A stretch of DNA of 8,133 nt from an uncultured Actinomycetes bacterium. GTDB taxonomy: Bacteria > Actinomycetota > Thermoleophilia > Gaiellales > Gaiellaceae. The position numbers were made by a program, and so were the translations under genes. Shown here one piece after another: positions 1 to 5,895 of the stretch (positions within the stretch are counted from its first letter, which is position 1; the number at the start of each line of letters is the position of its first letter). Location: positions 1 to 8,133 of the forward strand of contig CAIYXH010000233.1 in NCBI GenBank assembly GCA_903930195.1, written 5' to 3'. The notes beneath the pieces are model-generated. The model ran no database searches, had not been told where the DNA came from, and saw nothing but the letters and a program-made list of their open reading frames with translations.

Positions 1-2151
1 ACCGAGAAGTACGGCCGCGACCGCGTCGCCCAGATCATCACCTTCTCGACGATGGCCGCACGCGCCGCCGTCCGCGACGCCGGGCGGGTGCTCGAGATCC
101 CGTACGGCTCCGTCGACAAGATCGCGAAGCTCATCCCGGAAGGCCCGGGCCAGACACTCGAGGAGTGCATGAAGCCGGGTGCTGAGCTGCGCAAGGCGGT
201 CGACTCCGATCCTGTCGCCCGCGAGATCGTCGACCTGGCACGGCCGCTCGAGGGACTCACCCGCGCAGACTCGATCCACGCCGCCGGCGTCGTGATCGGC
301 GCCGAGCCGCTGATGAACATCGTGCCGCTCCAGCAGAAGGGCGCGGACCAGGAGGTCGTCACCCAGTTCTCGATGAACGACGTCGAGGCGCTCGGCCTGC
401 TGAAGATGGACTTCCTCGGCCTGCGGAACCTCGACGTCATCGACAAGGCCGTCGAGCTGATCGGCGGCGGGCTCGACATCACCCAATTGCCGCTCGACGA
501 CAAGAAGACCTACGAGATGCTCTCGCGCGGCGAGGCGCTCGGCGTCTTCCAGTTCGAGTCGACGGGCATGCGCGAGGCGCTGCGCGCCGTGAAGCCGACG
601 ACGTTCGAGGACATCATCGCGCTTGTCGCCCTCTACCGCCCGGGCCCGATGCAGTACATCCCGAACTACGCCGCCCGCAAGCACGGCAAGGAGCGCGTCG
701 TCTTCCTCGACCCGCGGCTCAAGCCGATCACGGGCCAGACCTACGGCATCTCGATCTACCAGGAGCAGTCGATGGAGATCTCCAAGGTCGTCGGCGGCTT
801 CACCCCGGCAGAGGCCGACGATCTCCGGAAGGCGATCGGCAAGAAGATCCACGCCCTGATGGCGTCCCTCAAGGACAAGTTCATCGAGGGCGCAGTCGCG
901 AACAACACCTCCGACTCGGTCGCCCGGCAGCTCTGGGAGGACATGGAGAAGGCACAGGACTACTCGTTCAACAAGTCGCATGCCGCCTGTTACGCGCTGA
1001 TCTCCTACCGCACCGCCTGGCTCCGCGCCCACCACCCCTGCGAGTACATGGCCGCGCTGATCAGCTCGGTGATGAGCACCAAGGACCGCGTGCCGTTCTA
1101 CGTCAACGCCTGCCACGAGCTCGGGATCGAGGTGCTGCCGCCCGACGTGAACGAGTCGCAGGTCGACTTCGCGGTCGTGAGCGGCAAGATCCGCTTCGGC
1201 CTGAACGCCGTCAAGGGCGTCGGCGAGCTCGCGAGCCGGACGATCATCCGAGCGCGCGAGGAGGGTGGCCCGTTCGAGTCGCTCTGGGACTTCACCGAGC
1301 GCGTCGACCCGTCGGTCGTGAACAAGCGCGCGCTCGAGTCGCTCGTCAAGTGCGGCTCGCTCCCCGGCTCGCGCAAGGGGATGCTCGACGTCGTCGAGCA
1401 GGCGCTCGCCTACGGCCAGAAGCAGCAGGCCGACCGGGTCGCCGGGCAGAGCTCGATCTTCGACCTCGGCGACGACCCCGCCACGCCCACGGCGCCACGG
1501 CAGCATCCGCCGATCCCCACCGACGAGTTCGAGAAGGGCGACCTGCTCAAGCTCGAGAAGGAGACCCTCGGTCTCTACGTCTCCGAGCACCCGCTCTCGG
1601 CGCTGCGCGGGGAGCTGCGCGCGAAGACCGACGCGACCATCGCCGAGCTCGAGCGCCGCCGCGACGGTGAGGTGCTCACGACGGGCGGCATCGTCAGCAG
1701 CGTCCGCCCGATGACGACGAAGCGCGGCGAGCAGATGGTTTTCCTGCGCGTCGACGACGTCACCGGCAGCACCGAGGTCGTCGTCTTCGCTGCCACCTAC
1801 GCCCAGCTGCAGCATCTCTGCGTCGTCGACCGGATCCTGATCGTCAAGGGCCGCGTCGACCACAAGGAGGGCGAGACGAAGCTGATCGCGCTCGAGCTCT
1901 CCGCCTTCGAGGCCGTGCAGGCGAAGAAGACGGTCGAGCTCAAGATCGACGCGACCAAGGTGCCCGCGACGACGATCGGCGACCTGCGCGACCTGATCAA
2001 GGACTTCCCCGGCGAGAGCCTCGTGCGGCTCGCCTGCATCACCTCCGAGGGGCCGAAGACCCTCGAGCTCGGGCCGGCGTTCCGCGTCGCGCCCGACTCG
2101 AACTTCTTCGCCGAGGTCAAGGTGCTCCTCGGCGAGGCCGCCCTCAGCTGA
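1..2151 (+). CDS. dnaE: DNA polymerase III alpha subunit, C-terminal part (5' end outside window)
   Basis: Replicative DNA polymerase (C-family), the synthesis subunit of the chromosomal replisome. The frame is open from base 1, so the first in-window Met (base 52) is internal: it lies in ITFSTMAARAAVRD, the counterpart of E. coli ITFGTMAAKAVIRD. In window numbering, KMDFLGLRNL carries an Asp at residue 137 that matches the third catalytic Asp of the E. coli enzyme (D555); the first two Asp residues and the PHP domain lie upstream of the window. FNKSH is at residues 323-327, a helix-hairpin-helix region (FGLNAVKGVGE) at about 396-435, a probable beta-clamp-binding pentamer QSSIF at 483-487 (compare E. 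coli QADMF), and an OB-fold at about 557-635. The C-terminal part is colinear with E. coli DnaE, with no intein or frameshift. It is probably the DnaE1 type rather than error-prone DnaE2, though the N-terminus would be needed to settle that. Confidence 0.97.
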   Translation, partial: TEKYGRDRVAQIITFSTMAARAAVRDAGRVLEIPYGSVDKIAKLIPEGPGQTLEECMKPGAELRKAVDSDPVAREIVDLARPLEGLTRADSIHAAGVVIGAEPLMNIVPLQQKGADQEVVTQFSMNDVEALGLLKMDFLGLRNLDVIDKAVELIGGGLDITQLPLDDKKTYEMLSRGEALGVFQFESTGMREALRAVKPTTFEDIIALVALYRPGPMQYIPNYAARKHGKERVVFLDPRLKPITGQTYGISIYQEQSMEISKVVGGFTPAEADDLRKAIGKKIHALMASLKDKFIEGAVANNTSDSVARQLWEDMEKAQDYSFNKSHAACYALISYRTAWLRAHHPCEYMAALISSVMSTKDRVPFYVNACHELGIEVLPPDVNESQVDFAVVSGKIRFGLNAVKGVGELASRTIIRAREEGGPFESLWDFTERVDPSVVNKRALESLVKCGSLPGSRKGMLDVVEQALAYGQKQQADRVAGQSSIFDLGDDPATPTAPRQHPPIPTDEFEKGDLLKLEKETLGLYVSEHPLSALRGELRAKTDATIAELERRRDGEVLTTGGIVSSVRPMTTKRGEQMVFLRVDDVTGSTEVVVFAATYAQLQHLCVVDRILIVKGRVDHKEGETKLIALELSAFEAVQAKKTVELKIDATKVPATTIGDLRDLIKDFPGESLVRLACITSEGPKTLELGPAFRVAPDSNFFAEVKVLLGEAALS

Positions 2152-2166
2152 AGGTTGCCCCGCAGG

Positions 2167-2172
2167 CATACT
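2167..2172 (+). promoter_or_regulatory. Putative -10 box for leaderless start of the 2179 gene
   Basis: CATACT is followed by exactly 6 nt (CGGGGC) and then ATG at 2179, which would put the transcription start on the A of the start codon. There is no Shine-Dalgarno sequence and no obvious -35 element. A 6-bp inverted repeat (GCCCCG 2157-2162, CGGGGC 2173-2178) brackets the box. Inferred from the same spacing seen at three other starts in the window. Confidence 0.4.
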
Positions 2173-2178
2173 CGGGGC

Positions 2179-2658
2179 ATGCGGCGGCTCGCACCTCTCG
2201 TGCTGGCTCTCTTCGGCATCCTCGGAGTCGGAGCGATGCCCTCCTGGGCCGCGGCGCAGGCGACCGGCGAGCTCTCGCTGTCGCTGCGCGCGGTGGCCGG
2301 CGCGCACGTCTTCAAGCTCATCGGCACCGGTGTGTTCGCGGGGCCGCTCAAGGCTGACACCGATGGCTATTTGACCCTGCTGCCGCTGCAGTCCACGCGC
2401 TTCGTCGCGCGCAAGCAGTCGGCCGGGAAGTCGATGACCTACACGGTGAAGCGGGTTCGCTTCGCGCAGCTCGCGGGCGGCGGCTTCCGCGCCCAGCTCG
2501 TGCTGCAGGGGCCGAACTGCGGCGACGGCGTGCCGCCGGTGGCGTTCCTCGCCCGAGTCGGGCCGACGGGCAAGCCGCATTTCACCTGGGGCTGCGCGGG
2601 CAACGAGCGCGCTTCGGTAGGCAAGGTCAGGTACGTCGAGAACTTCGCGCAGGCCTGA
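2179..2658 (+). CDS. Secreted protein of unknown function
   Basis: A 159-residue protein that I do not recognise. It begins with a Sec signal peptide: basic MRR, a hydrophobic core (residues 4-19), and an AQA-T cleavage site after residue 28, leaving a mature domain of about 131 residues. The mature part looks beta-rich, with alternating hydrophobic and polar residues (for example TYTVKRVRFAQL), and has only two cysteines, C114 and C139, which could form a disulfide outside the cell. No lipobox is visible, so it is not an evident Lgt substrate despite lying near lgt. The frame is open back to a TTG at 2155, but ATG 2179 is preferred because it puts the signal peptide at the true N-terminus and sits 6 nt behind a -10-like box. 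It starts 27 bp after the dnaE stop codon and may also receive read-through from dnaE. Confidence 0.75.
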   Translation: MRRLAPLVLALFGILGVGAMPSWAAAQATGELSLSLRAVAGAHVFKLIGTGVFAGPLKADTDGYLTLLPLQSTRFVARKQSAGKSMTYTVKRVRFAQLAGGGFRAQLVLQGPNCGDGVPPVAFLARVGPTGKPHFTWGCAGNERASVGKVRYVENFAQA

Positions 2659-2780
2659 TTCCGGCGTCGGCGGTTCGGAGGGGGTTAAGTCTCCGTAAAC
2701 CTTGGGCAGAAGGCCCTATCGACGCAACCGTTTCGCGCGTTTGATCGAAGTGAGAGGTAGACACCGACCAGGAGGCCCAG
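2659..2780. other. Intergenic leader of the 66-residue gene, with an AT-rich patch and a small hairpin
   Basis: A 122-bp gap. It has an AT-richer patch for this DNA (TTAAGT at 2685-2690, GTAAAC at 2695-2700), then a short hairpin GGGC-AGAAG-GCCC (2704-2716). TTAAGTCT followed 11 nt later by GGGCAGAA loosely resembles the bipartite layout of sigma-28-type promoters (TAAAGTTT-N11-GCCGATAA), but the -10 half matches at only 4 of 8 bases. The transcript leader here would be tens of bases long, unlike the other genes in the window. Confidence 0.3.
2770..2775 (+). promoter_or_regulatory. Strong Shine-Dalgarno sequence, AGGAGG
   Basis: AGGAGG lies 5 nt upstream of ATG 2781 and fixes that start. It stands out because the flanking genes at 2179, 3030 and 3975 have none. 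Confidence 0.85.
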
Positions 2781-2981
2781 ATGTCTGCGGCTGAGCTGCA
2801 TATCCCAGAGACCGAAGGCGACCGCGTCGAGCGCTGGCGGATCGAGGCGCTCGTCAGGGCGGGATACGACCTGGAGTCGGCGTCGGAGCTCGCGACCCGA
2901 ACCGACGTCGATCTCCACCACGCGATCGGCCTGATCGAGCGGGGCTGTCCGCCCGACACGGCCCTGCGCATCCTGCGCTAG
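2781..2981 (+). CDS. Small helical protein of unknown function (66 residues)
   Basis: An acidic, soluble protein of 66 residues, with no signal peptide or membrane segment. The pattern RIEALVRAGYDLESASELA, then DVDLHHAIGLIERGC, then a final TALRILR reads as three short amphipathic helices, reminiscent of UBA-like helical bundles. From memory, small proteins with an AGY...VDLH.A..L..GC pattern recur in high-GC actinobacteria as conserved hypotheticals; I cannot check this here. The AGGAGG site and the reading frame make the gene convincing. It lies 48 bp upstream of the lgt start, but lgt appears to have its own promoter. Function unknown; a regulatory or adaptor role would be a guess. Confidence 0.8.
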   Translation: MSAAELHIPETEGDRVERWRIEALVRAGYDLESASELATRTDVDLHHAIGLIERGCPPDTALRILR

Positions 2982-3002
2982 CGAGCTCGAGGCGGCACTC
3001 CG

Positions 3003-3040
3003 ACGGCCGTCACGGCAGAATCTCCTGTCGTGACGGCCGT
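3003..3040. promoter_or_regulatory. Perfect 12-bp inverted repeat over the lgt promoter and start codon
   Basis: ACGGCCGTCACG (3003-3014) and CGTGACGGCCGT (3029-3040) are exact reverse complements separated by 14 nt. The right arm contains the lgt GTG start (3030-3032) and the spacer holds the -10-like box. Each arm contains the self-complementary octamer ACGGCCGT, and the two octamers are 30 bp apart, about three helical turns. This could be a double operator, or an RNA hairpin hiding the start codon if transcription begins upstream. Its presence is certain; its role is inference. Confidence 0.55.
3016..3023 (+). promoter_or_regulatory. Putative -10 box for lgt
   Basis: The stretch CAGAATCT contains GAATCT, which ends 6 nt before GTG 3030, and CAGAAT, which ends 8 nt before it. 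Either would give a leaderless or near-leaderless transcript. No Shine-Dalgarno sequence is present. This is the weakest member of the set of boxes. Confidence 0.3.
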
Positions 3041-3953
3041 ACTCGCTTCGATCCCCTCTCCGCACACGAACGTCCTCCACCTGGGGCCGCTCGTGATCCA
3101 CCTCTACGGGGTCACGCTCCTCGTCGCGATCCTGCTCTGCTGCTGGCTCACCTCGCGGCGCTGGCGGGCCCTCGGCGGCGATCCCGACCTCGTCGTGCGC
3201 GTCGCCGTCTGGGGCGTCGCCTTCGGCGTCGTCGGCGCGCGCGCCTACCACGACGTCACCTCCTGGAGCACCGTTCCCGACCCGAAGTGGAAGGGCGTCT
3301 TCGAGGTGTGGGAGGGAGGCCTCGGCATCTGGGGCGGCATCCTCTTCGGCGTCCTCGCCGGCATCGTCGTGATCCACCGCGCCGGGCTGCGCGCCGCACC
3401 GTTCATGGACGCGGTCGCGCCGGGGATCCTGCTCGCGCAGGGCATCGGGCGGATCGGCAACTGGTGGAACCAGGAGCTCTTCGGCAAGCCGACCTCGCTC
3501 CCGTGGGGGCTGCGGATCGATGCCTCGCACGCGGCGGCCTACGAGCCGCACCGGGTCTTCCAGCCGACCTTCCTCTACGAGCTGATCTGGGACGTCGTCG
3601 GCGCGGGCGTCCTCATCTGGATCGGCAAGCGCTTCGTCATTCGCGCGCCCGGGCTGTTCGCGCTCTACGTCGTCTGGTACTGCTTCGGCCGCTTCTTCGA
3701 GGAGCTCCTCCGCATCGACCCCTCGCACCACCTCTGGGGCCTGCGGCTCAACGCGTGGGTCTCGCTCGTCTGCTTCCTCGCCGGCCTGATCGCGTTCATC
3801 CGGATCCAGCGGAACGCGCCCGAGGGGACACCCGGCGGCGGGACGGGCGGCTCGGTGCTGCGTTCGCGCGTGCGGATGCCGAAGCTGCCGCGCCGCACGC
3901 GGAAGGTGCCGCCCCCGCCGCGGATGGACATCCCGAAGGGCCGCGTCCGATAG
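3030..3953 (+). CDS. lgt: Prolipoprotein diacylglyceryl transferase
   Basis: Integral membrane enzyme that moves a diacylglyceryl group from phosphatidylglycerol to the lipobox cysteine of prolipoproteins, the first step of lipoprotein maturation. It has 307 residues with several hydrophobic segments. Visible motifs: Y26 in HLYG, GVVGAR (66-71), the family signature GRIGNWWNQELFG with R141, N144, E149 and G152, PTFLYE (179-184), and GRFFEELLR, where R221 and E225 match E. coli R239 and E243. At the E. coli H103 position (FHGG) this protein reads IWGG; Trp here is, as I recall, usual in actinobacterial Lgt. The last 45 or so residues form a basic, proline-rich cytoplasmic tail (RRTRKVPPPP). 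The GTG start puts the N-terminus just before the first membrane segment. The next gene, scpA, begins 21 bp downstream. Confidence 0.96.
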   Translation: MTAVLASIPSPHTNVLHLGPLVIHLYGVTLLVAILLCCWLTSRRWRALGGDPDLVVRVAVWGVAFGVVGARAYHDVTSWSTVPDPKWKGVFEVWEGGLGIWGGILFGVLAGIVVIHRAGLRAAPFMDAVAPGILLAQGIGRIGNWWNQELFGKPTSLPWGLRIDASHAAAYEPHRVFQPTFLYELIWDVVGAGVLIWIGKRFVIRAPGLFALYVVWYCFGRFFEELLRIDPSHHLWGLRLNAWVSLVCFLAGLIAFIRIQRNAPEGTPGGGTGGSVLRSRVRMPKLPRRTRKVPPPPRMDIPKGRVR

Positions 3954-3959
3954 CGACGA

Positions 3960-3965
3960 TAGGTT
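3960..3965 (+). promoter_or_regulatory. Putative -10 box for scpA
   Basis: TAGGTT fits the TANNNT pattern and ends 9 nt before ATG 3975, so the leader would be 0-3 nt. There is no Shine-Dalgarno sequence before scpA, which supports a leaderless start, although read-through from lgt (stop at 3951-3953) is also possible. Confidence 0.35.
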
Positions 3966-3974
3966 GGCTGCCGT

Positions 3975-4742
3975 ATGTCGGCGGCCATCTCTGTAGGCGA
4001 GCTTCAGCTCGACCTCGACGCGTTCGAGGGGCCGTTCGACCTCCTGCTCACCCTCGTGCTCCGCGAGGAGATCTCGCTCTCCGAGATCGACCTCGCCGAG
4101 ATCGTGATCGCGTTCGTCACCCGCTGGGCCGAGCGCGAGGGTGTCGACCTCGACTCCTGCGGTGAGTTCCTCGTCCTGATCTCCTCGCTCCTCGAGCTGA
4201 AGGCCCGCGGGCTCTTCCCCGAGGAGGAGGTCGAGCTCTCCGAGCTCGAGCCCGAGGCTGCGGCCGAGGAGCTCGCGCGGCGGCTCGCCGAGTACCGCCG
4301 CGCCAAGGAGGGCGCCGGCTGGCTCGAGGAGCAGCTCGCCGAGCAGGCCGACCGTTTCTGGCGCCTCGGCCCTGCGCCGCTCGCGCCGCCGCGGCCGGAG
4401 CCGACGTTCGCCGCGCAGGATCCCGAGAAGCTCGCCGCGATGCTCCGGCTCCTCGCCGTCGAGCCGCCCGCCGTCTCCACCGCGCACATGGCGCTCCAGT
4501 TCCCGCCCGTCTCCCGCTTCGTCGAGCGCTGGCGCAACCTGCTGCGCCGCCGCACGACCGTCGACTTCGACCAGGAGACGGTCGGCCTGACCCGCGTCGA
4601 GGTCGCCGTCGCCTTCCTGGCGCTCCTGGAGCTGCGCAAGCAGAACGAGCTCGCGCTCTCCCAGGCCGCGCCGTTCGCCCCCATAAGGATTTCCCGCCCG
4701 TCCGCCGAAAGGAGCATGTCGTGGACCGCCCACTCCGCCTGA
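3975..4742 (+). CDS. scpA: Segregation and condensation protein A (kleisin)
   Basis: Kleisin subunit of the SMC-ScpAB complex, which bridges the two SMC heads and holds ScpB to organise and segregate the nucleoid. It has 255 residues, in the usual size range. The N-terminal motif LDAFEGPFDLLL (14-25) is the ScpA hallmark, followed by the helical SMC-neck-binding region with ISLSEIDLAEI. The middle is rich in Glu and Leu (ScpB-binding region). The C-terminal winged helix (TRVEVAVAFLALLELRKQN, then FAPIRI) would bind the SMC head cap. The last 22 bp overlap scpB in another frame, which implies co-transcription and translational coupling. Confidence 0.95.
   Translation: MSAAISVGELQLDLDAFEGPFDLLLTLVLREEISLSEIDLAEIVIAFVTRWAEREGVDLDSCGEFLVLISSLLELKARGLFPEEEVELSELEPEAAAEELARRLAEYRRAKEGAGWLEEQLAEQADRFWRLGPAPLAPPRPEPTFAAQDPEKLAAMLRLLAVEPPAVSTAHMALQFPPVSRFVERWRNLLRRRTTVDFDQETVGLTRVEVAVAFLALLELRKQNELALSQAAPFAPIRISRPSAERSMSWTAHSA
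4707..4714 (+). promoter_or_regulatory. Shine-Dalgarno sequence of scpB, inside scpA
   Basis: GAAAGGAG sits 6 nt before GTG 4721, within the end of scpA. It decides the scpB start: the ATG at 4716 is in the scpA frame and is not used for scpB. Confidence 0.75.
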
Positions 4743-5320
4743 TCTCGACGAACCCGGTCGAGGAGCTCGCCCGCACCGTCGAGGCGCTGCTCGTCGTCGC
4801 TTCCGCCCCGCTGACCGTCGCGGAGCTCGCCGAGGCGACCGCAGACGCGACCGAGCGGGTCGGCGCCTCCCTCGAGCTCCTCGGTGAGCGCTACCGCGAA
4901 GGCCGCTCCGGCATCGTCCTCGAGCACGTCGCCGGGGGCTACGCCTTCCGTGCCTCCCGCGCAGCCGCCGAGGCATGCGCGCGCCTCTACGAGCGGCCGA
5001 TCGAGCGCGGCCTCTCGCAGGCCGCCCTCGAGACCCTCGCGATCGTCGCCTACCTCGGGCCCTGCTCGCGCCCCGACATCGCCCGCATCCGCGGCGTCAA
5101 CGTCGACGGCGTCGTCGCCGGCCTCGTCGACCGCGGCCTCGTCTCCGAGTCGGGCCGCGACGCCGACCTCGGTGCGGTGCGCTATCGCACGACCCCGCTC
5201 TTCGAACGCGTCTTCGGGCTCGGCTCGCTCTCGGAGCTGCCGCGCCTCGACGATCTCGGCGCAGACGTCACCGAGATCCGCGGCCGCCTCGAGACGGTCG
5301 CCGAGAAGCGCCCCGCCTAG
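4721..5320 (+). CDS. scpB: Segregation and condensation protein B
   Basis: Partner of ScpA in the SMC condensin-like complex; it dimerises and binds the middle of the kleisin. It has 199 residues made of two winged-helix domains. The first runs from VEALLVVASAPLTVAELAEA (20-39) to about 85. The second contains the family signature LSQAALETLAIVAYLGPCSR (98-117), followed by PDIARIRGVN. The ending FERVFGLGSLSELPRLDDL is also typical. The start is GTG 4721, set by an AAAGGAG site. It is the last gene of the lgt-scpA-scpB run; just past the stop codon the DNA turns into palindromic repeats that may end transcription. Confidence 0.95.
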   Translation: MDRPLRLISTNPVEELARTVEALLVVASAPLTVAELAEATADATERVGASLELLGERYREGRSGIVLEHVAGGYAFRASRAAAEACARLYERPIERGLSQAALETLAIVAYLGPCSRPDIARIRGVNVDGVVAGLVDRGLVSESGRDADLGAVRYRTTPLFERVFGLGSLSELPRLDDLGADVTEIRGRLETVAEKRPA

Positions 5321-5359
5321 TCGCAGGGCCTGTCGCCGCGCAGCGGGCCTCGTCCGTTA

Positions 5360-5390
5360 GGGACTGTCCCCGCGCAGCGGGGCCTGTCCC
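5360..5390. repeat. Palindrome copy 1 (GGGAC...GTCCC hairpin)
   Basis: The 14-nt arms GGGACTGTCCCCGC (5360-5373) and GCGGGGCCTGTCCC (5377-5390) pair at 12 of 14 positions around a 3-nt loop. It has no U-tract, so it is not a classical intrinsic terminator, but it could still cap the 3' end of the scpB transcript. Confidence 0.75.
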
Positions 5391-5407
5391 GGCTGAGACG
5401 CAGCGGC

Positions 5408-5468
5408 GGCCAACCGCTCCTGCTCGAGGGCCTGGCCTCCTGGCGCCTGGCCCTCGAGCGGTTTGGCC
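5408..5468. repeat. Nested hairpin inside the first repeat unit
   Basis: The inner arms GCTCGAGGGCC (5422-5432) and GGCCCTCGAGC (5449-5459) are perfect complements. Outside them, GGCCAACCGC (5408-5417) pairs with GCGGTTTGGCC (5458-5468) with one bulged base. The second unit keeps the outer stem (5545-5554 with 5580-5590) although its interior is about 15 bp shorter. Confidence 0.7.
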
Positions 5469-5496
5469 GTGTCGGTCGGGACTGCCCTGTCGGTTA

Positions 5497-5527
5497 GGGA
5501 CTGTCCCCGCGCAGCGGGGCCTGTCCC
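5497..5527. repeat. Palindrome copy 2
   Basis: Identical to the palindrome at 5360-5390 over all 31 bases, 137 bp downstream, in the same orientation. Confidence 0.75.
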
Positions 5528-5599
5528 GACTGAGACGCAGCGGCGGCCAACCGCTCCTGCTCGAGGGCCTGGCCCTTGTGCGGTTTGGCCGTGTCGGTC

Positions 5600-5633
5600 G
5601 GGACAGGCCCCGGCTGGCGCCGGGGACAGTCCC
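5600..5633. repeat. Palindrome copy 3, inverted
   Basis: GGGACAGGCCCCGGC (5600-5614) pairs with GCCGGGGACAGTCCC (5619-5633) at 13 of 15 positions around a TGGC loop. The two mismatched positions are the reverse-complement image of those in copies 1 and 2, so this is the same element in the opposite orientation. Confidence 0.7.
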
Positions 5634-5666
5634 TGGCGCGGTCGCCGCGAGCTGGCCTGGCGTGAG

Positions 5667-5689
5667 CGTCTCAGCCCGCGGCTGAGACG
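5667..5689. repeat. Perfect hairpin over the 3' end of hicB
   Basis: CGTCTCAGCC (5667-5676) and GGCTGAGACG (5680-5689) are exact complements with a 3-nt loop. The same decamer GGCTGAGACG occurs in repeat unit 1 (5391-5400), and a one-base variant occurs in unit 2. The hicB stop codon (5671-5673) lies in one arm. It may serve as a transcript end for hicAB. Confidence 0.65.
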
Positions 5690-5895
5690 TGAACCACGGT
5701 CGATTCGATCGCTGAGGGCTCGGGGATCGGCTCTCCCGCGTTCTGCAACGCGCTGAGGTGCAACTCGACCGCGACCCGAATCAGCTCTTCGGCTTCGTCA
5801 CGCGTCTCTGCCACGACTCCGACCCCCGGGAGATCGGGGCAGTAGGCGCCCCATGACTCTCCGTCACGCTCGATGACTGCCAGGTAATCGCTCAT
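5671..5895 (-). CDS. hicB: HicB-family antitoxin
   Basis: Antitoxin of a type II HicAB module; HicB binds and blocks the HicA mRNA interferase. It has 74 residues of the short, single-domain HicB type (partial RNase H-like fold). The core YCPDLPGVGVVAETRDEAEE, then LIRVAVELHLSAL and a PIPEPS tail, is characteristic. There is no C-terminal ribbon-helix-helix or HTH domain, so repression of its own promoter, if any, would need another partner. The ATG is well supported: AGGAGG (complement of 5904-5909) lies 8 nt upstream and the start overlaps the hicA stop as ATGA. The last codons lie in a hairpin shared with the neighbouring repeats. Confidence 0.92.
   Translation of the reverse strand: MSDYLAVIERDGESWGAYCPDLPGVGVVAETRDEAEELIRVAVELHLSALQNAGEPIPEPSAIESTVVHVSAAG

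Larger units (their letters stand above)
5321..5666. repeat. Cluster of GC-rich palindromes with a tandemly duplicated 137-bp unit
   Basis: About 350 bp between scpB and hicB without a credible gene. The first unit (5356-5492) is followed directly by a second starting at 5493. The first 82 bp are identical except one base (G5392, A5529). The second copy then lacks about 15 bp, and identity resumes for 25 bp (5458-5482 and 5580-5604). A degenerate half-copy lies at 5326-5355, right after the scpB stop. Long frames cross the region only because it is GC-rich and stop-poor; their translations repeat with the DNA. Nothing resembling CRISPR spacers or a transposase is seen. Confidence 0.85.

Noticed and set aside
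2155..2178. TTG at 2155 as the start of the secreted protein
   Set aside because: It would put eight residues, including basic PRRHTR, ahead of a well-formed signal peptide that begins at ATG 2179.
2685..4976. Very long open frame (763 codons) on the minus strand
   Set aside because: It runs antisense to lgt, scpA and scpB, is extremely rich in Arg, Glu and Pro, and has no motifs. High GC leaves few stops opposite real genes.
5356..5604. CRISPR array or tandem satellite
   Set aside because: There are only two units of 137 bp that are conserved through most of their length, with no regular unique spacers and no cas genes.
5360..5633. Classical rho-independent terminators
   Set aside because: The hairpins are strong, but none is followed by a run of T on either strand. 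They may still end transcripts, so they are listed as repeats.
4975..5756. Plus-strand open frames across the end of scpB and the repeat cluster
   Set aside because: The translations simply repeat with the DNA palindromes, are Arg/Pro/Ala-rich, and lack a ribosome binding site. scpB occupies the left part in another frame.
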